Shown here: one piece after another, positions 36,375-45,963 of the stretch
Position numbering within the stretch: position 1 is the stretch's first letter
How the letters are laid out: each line of letters begins with the position of its first letter
Assembly (NCBI GenBank): GCA_944381495.1
Contig: CALWLJ010000004.1
Span: 62,001 to 126,000 of the forward strand
Source of the DNA: an uncultured Mediterraneibacter sp.
GTDB lineage: Bacteria; Bacillota; Clostridia; Lachnospirales; Lachnospiraceae
Direction of reading: 5' to 3'
DNA: 64,000 nucleotides
Translations under genes and position numbers: made by a program
Notes under the pieces: model-generated
Databases searched by the model: none
Told to the model about the DNA's origin: nothing
What the model saw: the letters and a program-made list of their open reading frames with translations, nothing else

Positions 36375-37619
36375 TTAAGATATACCGTCACTGTTCATTG
36401 CCTCATTCATAGCTTCTGTCTGTTCCGCCGCATTGTCGTGGGTCACGCTTCCGTTCCGGATGCCCTTGCCCAGGTTTTCAACAGGCGTCCAGCAGTTGTT
36501 CATCTGGGAGACAAACGGCTGCAGGATGGATGTATAATTAAATGTATCATTCTGCGCGATTACAAGATCATCAGCCGCGATCTCCGGATCCGCCAGAAGC
36601 TCTGTATTACAGGGGATCACATTCAGCAGTTCATAATGAAGCCTCTGAGCCTCTGCTGAGCCAAGATATACCGCCAGGGCAACTGCCTGTTCCATGTAAT
36701 CACTGTGCGAATTCACCCCCACTGCCTTCGATCCTGCATATGCCTTCATCTGTATTTCTTTTCCATTCAGAGTGAAAGTAGGAAGGGAAGTTACTCCCAT
36801 ATTATCTCCAAGGATCTCTTTGATGGCATTTGCATCCCAGGATCCGGTAAACATGGCATTGATGCTGCCGTCACGAAGTCCCGCTATACCAGAACCATCC
36901 TGATCGATTCGAAAATTCGGGTTGCTCTCAAGATCGATCAGATAATCTGTCACATCTACAGCTTTCTGGCCTGCGAAATCAACGCCCGCAGACTCATCCG
37001 TTCCATCGCCGAACAGAGTACAGCCGTTTCCCACATAAAAAGCCGGCAGATACCAGGAGTTTGTGAACGGGAAAGAAACAACTCCTTTTTCAAGCATCGT
37101 GTCCAGATTTTTGACGTCTTCTTCCGAGAACACTGATTTGTCATAGAACATGTACCATGTGTTTGTCGTATAGGGCACTCCATACAGATCATCCCCCAAC
37201 ATAAGTGATTCCAGAAGCTCTGGTGAGTTTGTCGCCTCGATTTCCTCCCTGTATTTGCCTCCGAATTTTGCCGCTGCCTTGGAATCCGTCAACCATGCAA
37301 TACCGTCGTTGGAATACAGAAACACATCTGCGCTTGCATCCGGATCCTGTCCTACCTGGCTGGAAGCACTCGCTTCATCCATAACGCCATAGACAAAAGT
37401 AATGTCCCATTCCGGATGCTGATCAGCAAATGCTTCACAGCATGTCTGAAGCCATTCACCATTGTCTTTTGACTGATCTGCTGTCGGCGACCAGACCATA
37501 AGACGTACCTTTTCTGCGTTACCGCTGTCAGAATCATTTCCGCACCCTGTCAGACAGGAGGCCGAAAGCCCCAGCGTCATGACTCCTGCAAGCAGCACCG
37601 CAACTGCTCTTTTTTTCAT
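36375..37619 (-). CDS. malE: Maltodextrin-binding lipoprotein, MalE type
   Basis: A solute-binding protein of about 414 residues. A type II signal peptide (VAVLLAGVMTLGLSASCLTGC) has its lipobox Cys near residue 26, and an acidic linker follows. The mature domain contains VRLMVWSPTADQSKD and LYGVPYTTNTWYMFYDKS, features of the family 1 sugar-binding fold. ATG at 37619 has GGAGG 9 bases upstream; ATG at 37628 is an alternative with AGGA. It captures maltodextrin outside the membrane for MalFG and is the first gene of the operon, behind a strong promoter. Confidence 0.93.
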   Translation of the reverse strand: MKKRAVAVLLAGVMTLGLSASCLTGCGNDSDSGNAEKVRLMVWSPTADQSKDNGEWLQTCCEAFADQHPEWDITFVYGVMDEASASSQVGQDPDASADVFLYSNDGIAWLTDSKAAAKFGGKYREEIEATNSPELLESLMLGDDLYGVPYTTNTWYMFYDKSVFSEEDVKNLDTMLEKGVVSFPFTNSWYLPAFYVGNGCTLFGDGTDESAGVDFAGQKAVDVTDYLIDLESNPNFRIDQDGSGIAGLRDGSINAMFTGSWDANAIKEILGDNMGVTSLPTFTLNGKEIQMKAYAGSKAVGVNSHSDYMEQAVALAVYLGSAEAQRLHYELLNVIPCNTELLADPEIAADDLVIAQNDTFNYTSILQPFVSQMNNCWTPVENLGKGIRNGSVTHDNAAEQTEAMNEAMNSDGIS

Positions 37620-37668
37620 TTCCTTCATCCTCCATTCCTAAAAGTTTCGTTTTATTTCGGTATTTCAT

Positions 37669-37697
37669 ATCATAGTCCTCTTTTTTCTCACAGTCAA
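37669..37697 (-). promoter_or_regulatory. Promoter of the maltodextrin operon
   Basis: Minus strand: TTGACT, 17-base spacer, TATGAT, about 45 bases before malE. It is well placed for control by the divergent LacI-family protein. Confidence 0.75.
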
Positions 37698-37732
37698 TAT
37701 ATAATTCCTTGTATTATATACAATTTATCACG

Positions 37733-37750
37733 TTTGCACAGATTTGCACA
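37733..37750. promoter_or_regulatory. Direct repeat, candidate LacI-family operator
   Basis: TTTGCACA occurs twice, 10 bp apart (37733-37740 and 37743-37750), one helical turn, about 35 bp upstream of the malE -35 box. The repeat is directly seen; the binding function is a guess. Confidence 0.35.
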
Positions 37751-37823
37751 CCGGTTTTTGTACACTTTTTATTCCAGATTTTTTTCTTTTTACGAAACTT
37801 TCCAAAACTCATGTGGCTCCAGA

Positions 37824-37852
37824 TTGATTTTCCTGTCTCTTTCAACTATAAT
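37824..37852 (+). promoter_or_regulatory. Promoter of the LacI-family regulator
   Basis: TTGATT, 17-base spacer, TATAAT, about 40 bases before the ATG at 37893. Confidence 0.75.
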
Positions 37853-37892
37853 GAAGTCAGTTAAACTTTTTTTTCGAAAGGGGGACCCTGAA

Positions 37893-38915
37893 ATGACCAC
37901 AATTCAGGACATTGCTGATAAACTGGGCATCACAAAAGGAACGGTCTCAAAGGCTCTGAATGGAGCGCCAGACATCAGCGAAACATTACAGAAACAAGTT
38001 CTGGAGACAGCAGTGGAAATGGGTTACACCCGGCTGCGCAGATACAAAAATACGGCCAAGAAACTCTGCGTTCTGGTTCAGAAGGATAATATTCAATATG
38101 AGGAACCTCATCACTTTGCCTATGATATTGTCATGGGATTCCGTCAGATGGCTGAGCCTGCCGGCTACCTGGTAGATGTCGTTCCCATTGATATGAATCT
38201 GCAGCGCAGATTGTCCTACGATGTATTTATGCTGCAGAATAATTATGCAGTTTCTTTTATTCTCGGTCTTTCGCTGAACGATCCGTGGATGCACGATTTT
38301 CAGACAAGCCACACACCTGCTGTTCTGTACGATAATCAAATACTCAGCAACTCTTCTATCGCATATGTAGGAGTTGACAACAGCGAGGGGATGGATCTGG
38401 CTGTAGCACATCTGAAGAAAATGGGCCACCGTAAGATCGGGTACTTAAGCGGGGCGCTTGGTTCTCATATTCTCCAGGTGCGTCACAGAGCTTTTTTTCA
38501 GGCCATGCATCACAACGGCATCGATGTGGACTCCTCCTATGCCGGTTCCTCTTACTATCTGACCGTCTGCATGGAAAAGCATCTTCCCAGGCTGCTTGAC
38601 ATGGGCTGCACCGCAGTGATCTGCAGTCAGGATACCATAGCGAACGCAGCCCTGATGCAGTGTGAACAGCTGGGATATTCGGTGCCTAATGACGTCAGCA
38701 TCATCGGATTTGATGATCTTCCTATCTGTCCCTATACTTCCCCACCTCTGACAACCATCAGACAGGACCGGACAGAAATAGGAAAATGTGCCTACTATGC
38801 AGCTTCCAGCCTGATGAGCGGGATTTCTATCGGTACCGTTCTTCTCCATGCTCAGCTTATGGTCAGGAATTCTACTGCACCGCCCTTAAACAGCAAATCC
38901 CGTCAGGCGCTGTAA
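37893..38915 (+). CDS. LacI-family transcriptional regulator of the maltodextrin locus
   Basis: A 340-residue regulator. The N-terminal helix-turn-helix is TIQDIADKLGITKGTVSKALNG; the effector-binding domain follows with KIGYLSGALGSHI, AVICSQDTIANAALMQCEQ and SIIGFDDLPICPYTSPPLTTIRQD. ATG at 37893 fits the family start and has AAAGGGGGA upstream; the ORF extends further upstream without coding character. It is divergent from malE, so it most likely controls that operon and probably responds to a malto-oligosaccharide; the ligand is inferred. Confidence 0.93.
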   Translation: MTTIQDIADKLGITKGTVSKALNGAPDISETLQKQVLETAVEMGYTRLRRYKNTAKKLCVLVQKDNIQYEEPHHFAYDIVMGFRQMAEPAGYLVDVVPIDMNLQRRLSYDVFMLQNNYAVSFILGLSLNDPWMHDFQTSHTPAVLYDNQILSNSSIAYVGVDNSEGMDLAVAHLKKMGHRKIGYLSGALGSHILQVRHRAFFQAMHHNGIDVDSSYAGSSYYLTVCMEKHLPRLLDMGCTAVICSQDTIANAALMQCEQLGYSVPNDVSIIGFDDLPICPYTSPPLTTIRQDRTEIGKCAYYAASSLMSGISIGTVLLHAQLMVRNSTAPPLNSKSRQAL

Positions 38916-38981
38916 AACCCGGCCGGGTCCGGAAGCATATGTCATCTGAAATTACACAAAGAATTGAAAGGGGCTGAAAAC

Positions 38982-39833
38982 ATGAATATATTCCGCAGAT
39001 CTCTCCGGATCGCTCAGGCTCAGATGCCCGTGATCACAGACCGAAAAGACTGTCTGAAATATATCGAAGATACAGCATCACGATGCCGGAAGGAAGGCGC
39101 AGACGTCCTTCTGCTTCCGGAAATGTTCTGCTGTCCTTACAGTGTACAATCCTTCCCGGCCTTTGCAGAACCCCAGGGCGGCCCGCTCTGGCAGGCATGT
39201 GCAGACATTGCCGGGAAATATCATATCTGTTTTTCAGCAGGGACAATGCCTGAGAGAGATGAACAGGGCAGGATTTACAATACAGCCTTTGTCTTCGGCC
39301 CGGACGGGAAGCAGCTGGCGCGGCACCGGAAGATGCATCTCTTCGACATCGATGTAAAGGGCGGACAACATTTCCAGGAATCCGCTGTACTGACCCCGGG
39401 CGATTCTGTCACCACTTTTACAGCAGAGCTTCCGTCAGGCCCCGTCACCTTCGGCCTGGCAGTCTGCTATGACATCCGTTTTCCTGAACTGTTCCGTCTG
39501 ATGGCGCTGAAAGGAGCGCAGGTGATCCTGGTTCCCGCCGCCTTCAATATGACCACAGGCCCCAGGCATTGGGAACTGCTCTTCCGCTCCCAGGCGGTAA
39601 ATAACCAGGTCTTTATCGCGGGGACAGCTCCGGCAAGGAACCAATCTTCGTCCTATATTTCCTGGGGACACAGCATCATCACAGATCCATGGGGAGATGT
39701 AATAAGTCAGATGGACGCAGTAGAAGACTTCCGGATCACGGAGATCGACCCGGGACAGATCAGTGAAGTCAGGGAGCAGATTCCGGTACTAAAGCACAGA
39801 AGAACCGATGTATATGAATTGAGAGAGCTCTGA
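38982..39833 (+). CDS. Carbon-nitrogen hydrolase, omega-amidase (Nit2)-like
   Basis: A 283-residue nitrilase-superfamily enzyme. The catalytic triad is in LPEMFCCPY (Glu), HRKMHLFDID (Lys) and VCYDIRFPELF (Cys). The sequence around KMHLFDIDVKGG and YDIRFPEL is typical of the Nit2/omega-amidase branch, which hydrolyses 2-oxoglutaramate or 2-oxosuccinamate. GAAAGGGGC precedes ATG at 38982. It is convergent with mtnA. Omega-amidase is the partner of the glutamine transaminase at the end of methionine salvage, so its position beside mtnA is suggestive. Confidence 0.88.
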   Translation: MNIFRRSLRIAQAQMPVITDRKDCLKYIEDTASRCRKEGADVLLLPEMFCCPYSVQSFPAFAEPQGGPLWQACADIAGKYHICFSAGTMPERDEQGRIYNTAFVFGPDGKQLARHRKMHLFDIDVKGGQHFQESAVLTPGDSVTTFTAELPSGPVTFGLAVCYDIRFPELFRLMALKGAQVILVPAAFNMTTGPRHWELLFRSQAVNNQVFIAGTAPARNQSSSYISWGHSIITDPWGDVISQMDAVEDFRITEIDPGQISEVREQIPVLKHRRTDVYELREL

Positions 39834-39900
39834 ATACAGCTTTCTCGTCAAGCCGGTCCTTTCCTTTGGAGATTCCCCAGATTCCTTCTAAAACGTATTG

Positions 39901-39940
39901 AAAGGGTGCGTATGGTTATCAGAAACCATACACACCCTTT
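39901..39940. terminator. Bidirectional terminator between the amidase and mtnA
   Basis: AAAGGGTG-CG-TATGGTT pairs with AACCATA-CA-CACCCTTT around a short loop, flanked by A and T runs. Confidence 0.8.
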
Positions 39941-39967
39941 TCTTCGGCTCAGCCCTCGCCTTCAAAG

Positions 39968-41167
39968 TCAAAGTCCCGATGCAGGCATATCCGCCTGACT
40001 TTGTCCGCCCGACTCGTTGCCATCAGGACTAAAATTGTTTCCAAACAATGCGGCAAGGCTCTCTGTAAAAGGCGGATAGCAGATTCCCTTTTCCGTTACA
40101 ATGGCGGTGATCAGTTCATGATCGGTCACGTCAAATGCCGGATTATAACACTTCACGCCTTCCGGAGCCACAGGCTCCCGGTAGTACTTTGACCGGATTT
40201 CCTCCGGATCCCTCAGTTCAATAACAATATCCGCTCCGCTTCTGCAGTTCATATCAATAGTAGAAGTAGGCCCCAGCACATAGAACGGGATTCCGTAATG
40301 CTTTGCCAGTATGGCTACTCCGCTGGTTCCGATCTTATTTGCCGCGTCACCGTTGGCCGCCACCCTGTCGCAGCCCACAAGGCAGGCCTGCACCCATCCG
40401 TTCTTCATAACAAGACTTGCCATATTGTCACAGATCAGCGTTACATCCACTCCAGCCCTCTGCAGCTCCCATGCTGTCAGCCTTGCTCCCTGAAGGAGCG
40501 GCCTTGTCTCATCCGCAAACACTCTGAAATGCATCCCTCTCTCTTTTCCCAGATACAGAGGTCCCTGTCCAGTTCCGTATCTGGATGTAGCCAGCGGACC
40601 TGCATTGCAGTGAGTGAGGATTCCATCTCCATCCTTAAGCAGACTCAATCCATATTCAGAGATGGTTCTGCACATCTCCATGTCTTCCTGATGAATCCGC
40701 TCCGCTTCCTGTCGGAGCAGATCCAGTATCTCCGGTATGGGTCTGTCCCGATGAGCAAGGACCACCTGTTCCATCCGGTTCAGCGCCCAGCTGAGATTGA
40801 CCGCCGTAGGCCTGGAGCTGTTCAGATAATCTTTTTTCTCCCTGAAGTCCTGTACAAACTCCTCCGGATCCTCCGTCCTGCTCTGCCGTGCCAGACAGTA
40901 TATACTGTATCCGGCGAAAATGCCGATGGCCGGCGCTCCTCTGACCTGCAGCTTATAAATTGCTTCCCACATCTTTCTGGCATCTGAGAGGATAAGGTAC
41001 TCCAGTCTGCCAGGCAGGAGCGTCTGATCGATGATCACCACACTCCCGCCGTCATCACTTAGTCTTACGCTTTCGATATGGGTTACTTTGCGGATATCAG
41101 CCGGGCTGGCAACATCCTCTCCGGCATGATCCGGTTCCACATTTCTTTCCCTTTCATTTTCTTTCAT
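39968..41167 (-). CDS. mtnA: S-methyl-5-thioribose-1-phosphate isomerase
   Basis: A 399-residue enzyme of the eIF2B-like isomerase family. MtnA motifs include [33 protein letters not shown] (active-site Cys) and [17 protein letters not shown] (active-site Asp). It converts methylthioribose-1-phosphate to methylthioribulose-1-phosphate. ATG at 41167 is chosen because GGGAGG lies 6 bases upstream; the ORF continues 44 codons further but would overlap amrS. About 25 residues precede the family's usual start [11 protein letters not shown]. No MtnB, MtnC or MtnD gene appears in the window. It follows the radical SAM gene on the same strand. Confidence 0.92.
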   Translation of the reverse strand: MKENERERNVEPDHAGEDVASPADIRKVTHIESVRLSDDGGSVVIIDQTLLPGRLEYLILSDARKMWEAIYKLQVRGAPAIGIFAGYSIYCLARQSRTEDPEEFVQDFREKKDYLNSSRPTAVNLSWALNRMEQVVLAHRDRPIPEILDLLRQEAERIHQEDMEMCRTISEYGLSLLKDGDGILTHCNAGPLATSRYGTGQGPLYLGKERGMHFRVFADETRPLLQGARLTAWELQRAGVDVTLICDNMASLVMKNGWVQACLVGCDRVAANGDAANKIGTSGVAILAKHYGIPFYVLGPTSTIDMNCRSGADIVIELRDPEEIRSKYYREPVAPEGVKCYNPAFDVTDHELITAIVTEKGICYPPFTESLAALFGNNFSPDGNESGGQSQADMPASGL

Positions 41168-41240
41168 ATCCATCCTCCCGGATTTTCCGGCTGTTCCAGC
41201 CTGATCCGTCTCTGTCCTCACTGTTTTTGCTGATCTTTTC

Positions 41241-42101
41241 TCAGCAGTTTCCTGTATACACATATTTGAGATATTTTCCGGCAATATTTCTGAGCTCATA
41301 CACGTTCCGCACTTCCGTCGGCTCCCGGTCCATCATATGATACCTGGGGAAAAAGCGGGTCACATGAAGCACGATCTCCGGGTCAATGGAAGCGATCCAC
41401 TGCGCCTCCCGCTCCATCTCTTCTTCTCCGTCATTCTCTCCGGGAACGATCAGGGTAGTCAGCTCCACATGACAGCTCTTCGCCGCTCTGGCAATAAACC
41501 GCTTCACCGTCTCCAGATCGCCGCCCAGTTTCCGGTACCAGCTTTCCTCAAATCCCTTCAGGTCAATGTTCATGGCGTCAATAAAGGGAAGGACTTCTTC
41601 CAGGACAGCCAGCTCCGCCGTGCCGTTTGTCACAAGCACATTCTTCATTCCCCGCTCATGGACCAGGCGCGCCGTATCTCTCACATACTCATATCCTACT
41701 AGCGGCTCATTGTAGGTAAATGCCACTCCAATATTTCCCTGTCCCCGGCACTGGTCAGCCAGCTCCGCCAGCTCATCCGGGGACATCTCCGTATATTCCG
41801 CCTGTGTCTCATCTGCCATGGAGATATCATGGTTCTGGCAGAAGGGACAGGACAGATTACATCCATAACTGCCCACGGAAAGGATCCTGCTGCCCGGATG
41901 GAAGTGCCGGAGCGGCTTCTTCTCAACAGGATCCAGCATCAGGCCGGTCAGCCTGCCATAGCTGGCACAGATAATCTTTCCTTCTACATTCTTTCTGGCC
42001 TTACAGCGGCCGTATTCGCCCGGAAGGATAACACAGTGACGGAAACAAACCGGGCAGACCGCTGATCTCACGTTTGCAATGTTTGAAGATCCTTCATTCA
42101 T
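41241..42101 (-). CDS. amrS: AmmeMemoRadiSam system radical SAM enzyme
   Basis: A 286-residue radical SAM protein. The [4Fe-4S]-SAM motif is [11 protein letters not shown] (Cys81, 85, 88). An N-terminal cysteine set (CPVCFRHC...GRC, Cys16/19/23/33) is also present, as in the AmrS/PflA-like subgroup. The gene overlaps the Memo-AMMECR1 fusion by one base (TGATG), so the two proteins are made together. The system is widespread in anaerobes and archaea; its biochemical reaction is not established as far as I know. Confidence 0.92.
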   Translation of the reverse strand: MNEGSSNIANVRSAVCPVCFRHCVILPGEYGRCKARKNVEGKIICASYGRLTGLMLDPVEKKPLRHFHPGSRILSVGSYGCNLSCPFCQNHDISMADETQAEYTEMSPDELAELADQCRGQGNIGVAFTYNEPLVGYEYVRDTARLVHERGMKNVLVTNGTAELAVLEEVLPFIDAMNIDLKGFEESWYRKLGGDLETVKRFIARAAKSCHVELTTLIVPGENDGEEEMEREAQWIASIDPEIVLHVTRFFPRYHMMDREPTEVRNVYELRNIAGKYLKYVYTGNC

Positions 42102-43489
42102 CAGAAATGTCTCACCACCTCAAACCGTTCCAGCCGAACCGGTCCGTCATCATCGGGTATTCCCGCCTTTCTCCTGGCAATATTGATCTGCTCCTCCACC
42201 GTGTCCACGCCTTCCAGATTTGGAAGCAGAAGTCCTCTTCTGTGTCCACGGCTCACGACAACTCCGTACCGCTTCACATCCAGCTGGGCAATGGATTCGA
42301 TTTCCTCGGTCTCTCCCAGTACATCCACACTGTACACCAGCAGGGGCAGCTCCTCCGGTTCCACCCGGTGGAACCTGGGATCTCTCACCGCAGCACTGAC
42401 TGCATTCTCAATGATTTCTTCCGCAACGCACTCTCTGACCGGGCTGATCGTCCCGATACATCCCCGCAGTCTGCCTTCCTCCTTCAGAGAGACAAAGACT
42501 CCGGCACGTCGGTCGTACATTTCCTCCGGAAGGCCTGCCGGCACACTGATTTTTTCCCCTGTGCGGATATATGTCTCAATCGTCTTCCTGGCAAGGCGGA
42601 CATAAGGATCCTCCGCTTGCTTCCGTTCCTCCGCCTGTTTCTGCTGATCCATCAGATACCTCTCCAGGAAGTTCCGTTCCGGATCCTTCCCCGTCACTTC
42701 ATAAGTACAGATGCCGTATCCCACGCCAAAAGTGCCCTCATGGGACAGCCTTTCCGCCTTCACTGAGCGCCGTTCAAGAGCCCCCGCCATAATGGTAAAC
42801 GACCGGTGACCGCACTCCGCCGCCCGGTCACAGAATTCCTCGGAAAAGCCGAACAGTTCGCCAAAAGCCGCCCGTCCCATCACATCCATAATCTGCTCAT
42901 CGTACTCCGGACCTTCCTTCTGGAATCCGTAGGGCCCCTCTTCCTTCAGCTTATGGGACAGATCCCCGCTGCCGATGACAGCCACATTTCTCCCCAGCTG
43001 TCCTGCCACACTCTGGATACATTGTCCAAGCTCGTAATGTCTGGCAAGAGACAGCCCGGACAGTCCGATACGGACCAGCCGGTAATCTGTCAGATATTTG
43101 TTCAGAAAGTAGAGAGGCACCATAGTACCGTGATCCAGACTCTTGTCCCGTTCTCCCAGAGTGCCCGCCGGCACATCTCTTGCTTCCGCCTCCCGGCACA
43201 GCTCCTCCACAAACTCACTGTCATAGGTCACAGAAAATCGCACCTCCGGTGCGCGGAACCGGGCAAAACTGCCCTTTGCCCCCGGGCCGGGAGAAATATG
43301 GAAATAATCCGCGTACATAACTGAATGGGGAGACAGCACCACCACTGTATCCGGCCGCAGGTCCGCCAGAAAGCGGGCCGCCTTCTCATATGCATCTATA
43401 GTCGCCTGGATCTTCCTTTCCTCACCGCGCCCCACATCTGGAATGATAAGAGGCGGATGGGGAACCATGATCGCTCCTGTCACTGACAT
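42101..43489 (-). CDS. amrAB: Memo-AMMECR1 fusion protein of the AmmeMemoRadiSam system
   Basis: A 462-residue fusion. The N-terminal part (1-270) is the Memo/LigB-type class III dioxygenase fold with metal-ligand-like histidines in HPPLIIP, SPHSVMYADYF, DHGTMVPLYFL and GSGDLSHKL. The C-terminal part (from about 290) is AMMECR1 (GVFVSLKEEGRLRGCIGTI, FHRVEPEELPLLVYSVDVLG, RRGLLLPNLEGVDT). ATG at 43489 has AAAGGGG at 8 bases; the GTG at 43495 is too close. Co-translation with the radical SAM gene implies that the three activities form one unit. Confidence 0.92.
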   Translation of the reverse strand: MSVTGAIMVPHPPLIIPDVGRGEERKIQATIDAYEKAARFLADLRPDTVVVLSPHSVMYADYFHISPGPGAKGSFARFRAPEVRFSVTYDSEFVEELCREAEARDVPAGTLGERDKSLDHGTMVPLYFLNKYLTDYRLVRIGLSGLSLARHYELGQCIQSVAGQLGRNVAVIGSGDLSHKLKEEGPYGFQKEGPEYDEQIMDVMGRAAFGELFGFSEEFCDRAAECGHRSFTIMAGALERRSVKAERLSHEGTFGVGYGICTYEVTGKDPERNFLERYLMDQQKQAEERKQAEDPYVRLARKTIETYIRTGEKISVPAGLPEEMYDRRAGVFVSLKEEGRLRGCIGTISPVRECVAEEIIENAVSAAVRDPRFHRVEPEELPLLVYSVDVLGETEEIESIAQLDVKRYGVVVSRGHRRGLLLPNLEGVDTVEEQINIARRKAGIPDDDGPVRLERFEVVRHF

Positions 43490-43583
43490 AACCACATCCC
43501 CTTTCCTATCTCTTCAAACCTCTGGACTGCCTGTCCATATTCTTCATAATAACATTGATATCTCAGATTGACTCGAAAGGCAC

Positions 43584-44714
43584 TCAGCCTTCCAGCAGTT
43601 CCACCGCTTTCTTCAGCTCCTCCCGGATTGCTATATGCTGAGGACAGACCTTCTCGCACTTGCCGCATCCGATGCACTCCGAAGCCCGGCCCCAGCCGTG
43701 CCCGTCTGTATTCCACTCATAGCGGTGCTTCGCTCCGCCCAGATCCTTGTACATGTTATATACATTGACTGCCTGGAATGTGCCATATATGGCAATATGC
43801 TTCGGACATCCCTTCATACAGTATCCGCAGGCTGTGCAGGGAACCTTGGGATAAGAGTTAAAGATCTCTCTTGCCCGTTCGATAGCAGCCCACTCCTGCT
43901 CATCCAGAGGATGGAAGTCTTTCATAAAGGACACATTGTCTTCCATCTGTTCCATATTGGACATACCGGAAAGTACTGTGATCACGCCCTCCAGAGAAGC
44001 TGCAAACCGAATTGCCCAGGAAGAAGGAGACGCATCCGGATCCTGCGCTTTCAGCACATCCTTCACATCCTGAGGCGGATCTGCCAGCGTACCGCCCTTG
44101 ACCGGCTCCATGATGATCACCGGTTTGCCGTGCTTTCTCGCCACCTCATAGCATTTCCTGGATTCCACATGGGGATCTTCCCAGTCCGCGTAGTTGATCT
44201 GCAGCTGAACGAACTCCATCTCCGGATGCTCCGTCAGAATCTGATCCAGCACCTCCGCCTTGTCATGCATGGAAAATCCAAGATGGCGGATCAGCCCTTC
44301 CTTCTTCCGCTCCTTCAGGAAATCCCATATCTCATAATCGTCAAAGAAATGCGTCCGCTGCTCTCCCAGATTGTGAAGCAGATAGAAATCAAAATATCCA
44401 GCCCCGGTCCGCTCCAGAGAGGTATAGAACATCTGCTTCGCCTCTTCCTCTGTCTTCGCCCCCGCCCATGCCGGAAGCTTCGTAGCCAGCAGGAACTTCT
44501 CTCTGGGATACCGGTCCACAAGGGCAGCCTTCGCTGCTTTCTCCGATTCACCGTCATTATATCCGTAGGCCGTGTCAAAATAGCAGAATCCTTCCGACAT
44601 GAACAGATCTACCATTTCCTTCGTCTGCTCCAGATCGATGGCGCCGTCCTTCATCGGCAGACGCATAAGCCCGAATCCCAGTTTCGGGATATTTTCTCCA
44701 AGATATTTGTCCAT
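43584..44714 (-). CDS. Aldo/keto reductase with C-terminal [4Fe-4S] domain
   Basis: A 376-residue protein. The AKR barrel begins KLGFGLMRLP; catalytic Asp/Tyr lie in FDTAYGYNDGESE, Lys in LATKLPAW and His in YLLHNLGEQ. The last 80 residues hold two cysteine motifs, CTACGYCMKGCP and CIGCGKCEKVCP, for two [4Fe-4S] clusters. This is a common anaerobe arrangement suggesting ferredoxin as electron partner; the substrate is unknown. ATG at 44714 has AAAGGAG upstream. It follows the HD gene by 32 bp and precedes the AmmeMemoRadiSam pair. Confidence 0.9.
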   Translation of the reverse strand: MDKYLGENIPKLGFGLMRLPMKDGAIDLEQTKEMVDLFMSEGFCYFDTAYGYNDGESEKAAKAALVDRYPREKFLLATKLPAWAGAKTEEEAKQMFYTSLERTGAGYFDFYLLHNLGEQRTHFFDDYEIWDFLKERKKEGLIRHLGFSMHDKAEVLDQILTEHPEMEFVQLQINYADWEDPHVESRKCYEVARKHGKPVIIMEPVKGGTLADPPQDVKDVLKAQDPDASPSSWAIRFAASLEGVITVLSGMSNMEQMEDNVSFMKDFHPLDEQEWAAIERAREIFNSYPKVPCTACGYCMKGCPKHIAIYGTFQAVNVYNMYKDLGGAKHRYEWNTDGHGWGRASECIGCGKCEKVCPQHIAIREELKKAVELLEG

Positions 44715-44746
44715 TGCTGTTCTCCTTTCTGCTGCATCTATTTCTG

Positions 44747-45526
44747 TTATCTTACAGAGGGCCGCAAGGCCACATGGACATATTGTATCATACATTTTTC
44801 CAGTTCTTCCATGGTTTTTGCTGTTTCCGGATTGGAATACGGGATTCTCCTTATGATCCGGCGGACATAGTCATGTTCTTCTACAATATCAAGACTCTCC
44901 CGGAAGTTCAGATCATAAAAATACGCCACATAAGATACCCAGAAATCCATCAGCGTTACCCGGTCCGGCGACCAGATGCTCCGCCCGGCAAGCGCATCCT
45001 CTCTTATCTTTGGTGTGACCGGCTGAGCTCCGATCTTCTCAGCCGGAACTCCTACAAATGTCTCCAGATCATCCACCAGCTTTACTCTGCAGTTGTCCAG
45101 CTTATCCGCATCACGGATCAGTCTGGCATGGAGCATCGTTCGCTCATCCCCGGCATCCCCCAGTCGGTAATCACTGTGTCTGGCAATAGCTGTCCGAATA
45201 ATGTCATCCCACTTATCCTCCGGCATAAACTGACGGATCATCCCCTCATCAAACAGGACTTTCACTCCATATGCCGCATGATCCATCGTATCCGGCATAA
45301 AGCTGTCGAAACGCTTCAGCTGCTCAAACCGCCCTATGTCATGAAGGAGCGCGATGATCCGGGCCAGTGCGGTATCCTCCTCCGCAAGCCCCATTCTCTT
45401 GGCCAGCTCCGTACTCTGCGCCACCACGCCATATGTATGGACGATCTTCAGCTTCACCTTATCATTCTCGCGGTCATACCCGTCAAGATATCTTTCAAAA
45501 ACCTGCTTTGCACTTTCGTAATCCAT
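44747..45526 (-). CDS. HD-domain hydrolase
   Basis: A 259-residue soluble protein with the HD dyad in LLHDIGRFEQ and a C-terminal conserved Asp (ADKLDNCRVKLVDDLE). Upstream His is in VKLKIVHTYG. It resembles HD phosphohydrolases acting on nucleotides or phosphates; the substrate is not evident. ATG at 45526 (MDYESAKQVF) has AGGAGAAG upstream; the ORF extends 31 codons into the hairpin element and should not be counted. It is co-directional with the aldo/keto reductase. Confidence 0.85.
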   Translation of the reverse strand: MDYESAKQVFERYLDGYDRENDKVKLKIVHTYGVVAQSTELAKRMGLAEEDTALARIIALLHDIGRFEQLKRFDSFMPDTMDHAAYGVKVLFDEGMIRQFMPEDKWDDIIRTAIARHSDYRLGDAGDERTMLHARLIRDADKLDNCRVKLVDDLETFVGVPAEKIGAQPVTPKIREDALAGRSIWSPDRVTLMDFWVSYVAYFYDLNFRESLDIVEEHDYVRRIIRRIPYSNPETAKTMEELEKCMIQYVHVALRPSVR

Positions 45527-45593
45527 AAATTCTTCTCCTGCGTTCCCGATATTCACAGAAAGTATACCCCTTTTCCTGCCGCTTCTCAATAAA

Positions 45594-45963
45594 GATGTTG
45601 AAAAATCAGTCTTTGACACAATGAAAACCTCTGATATGGATAGAAAATTATAATCGACTGTGCAGACGCACGAGTACAGGTGTTGCTTCCGGCTCAGGAC
45701 GCTTCGCTCTAATTCGCCGTCCGCAACACCTGTATTCGTGCTGTGTGTTCAGATCAGTAATTTTCAATTCATATCAGAGGTTTTTCTTATGGTCAAAGAT
45801 ATTCTTTTTCGGGGAGCATCCGAGCGGATGCAGCTGCCGGCACATACCTGACTGGGATGCCATCTGAAAAAGCCGGTCTTCCGTCTTAGATAAAGTAAGT
45901 CCGGGGACAGGGCGTCACGTGAGCAGGACATATCTATACTCGAAAGACTGATTTTCAACATCC
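45594..45963. repeat. Nested-hairpin element, family 2, copy A (shorter)
   Basis: A 370 bp element with inverted ends GATGTTGAAAAATCAGTCTTT (left) and AAAGACTGATTTTCAACATC (right). It contains an internal hairpin (CACGAGTACAGGTGTTGC against GCAACACCTGTATTCGTG) nested in outer pairing of the left half. It aligns end to end, in reverse orientation, with 50813-51345, but lacks about 162 bp that copy B has near its left end. It contains no transposase. Its right end touches the TAG of the response-regulator gene. A 63-codon frame over it appears non-coding. Confidence 0.85.

Noticed and set aside
41168-41299. 44-residue N-terminal extension of MtnA
   Set aside because: It would overlap amrS, lacks a ribosome site and departs from the family N-terminus.
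45660-45851. 63-codon frame over copy A (and its counterpart at 51087-51278) with near-identical translation
   Set aside because: Of the seven base differences between the two copies, about six change the amino acid, so there is no sign of selection on a protein. The frame lies in hairpin sequence.
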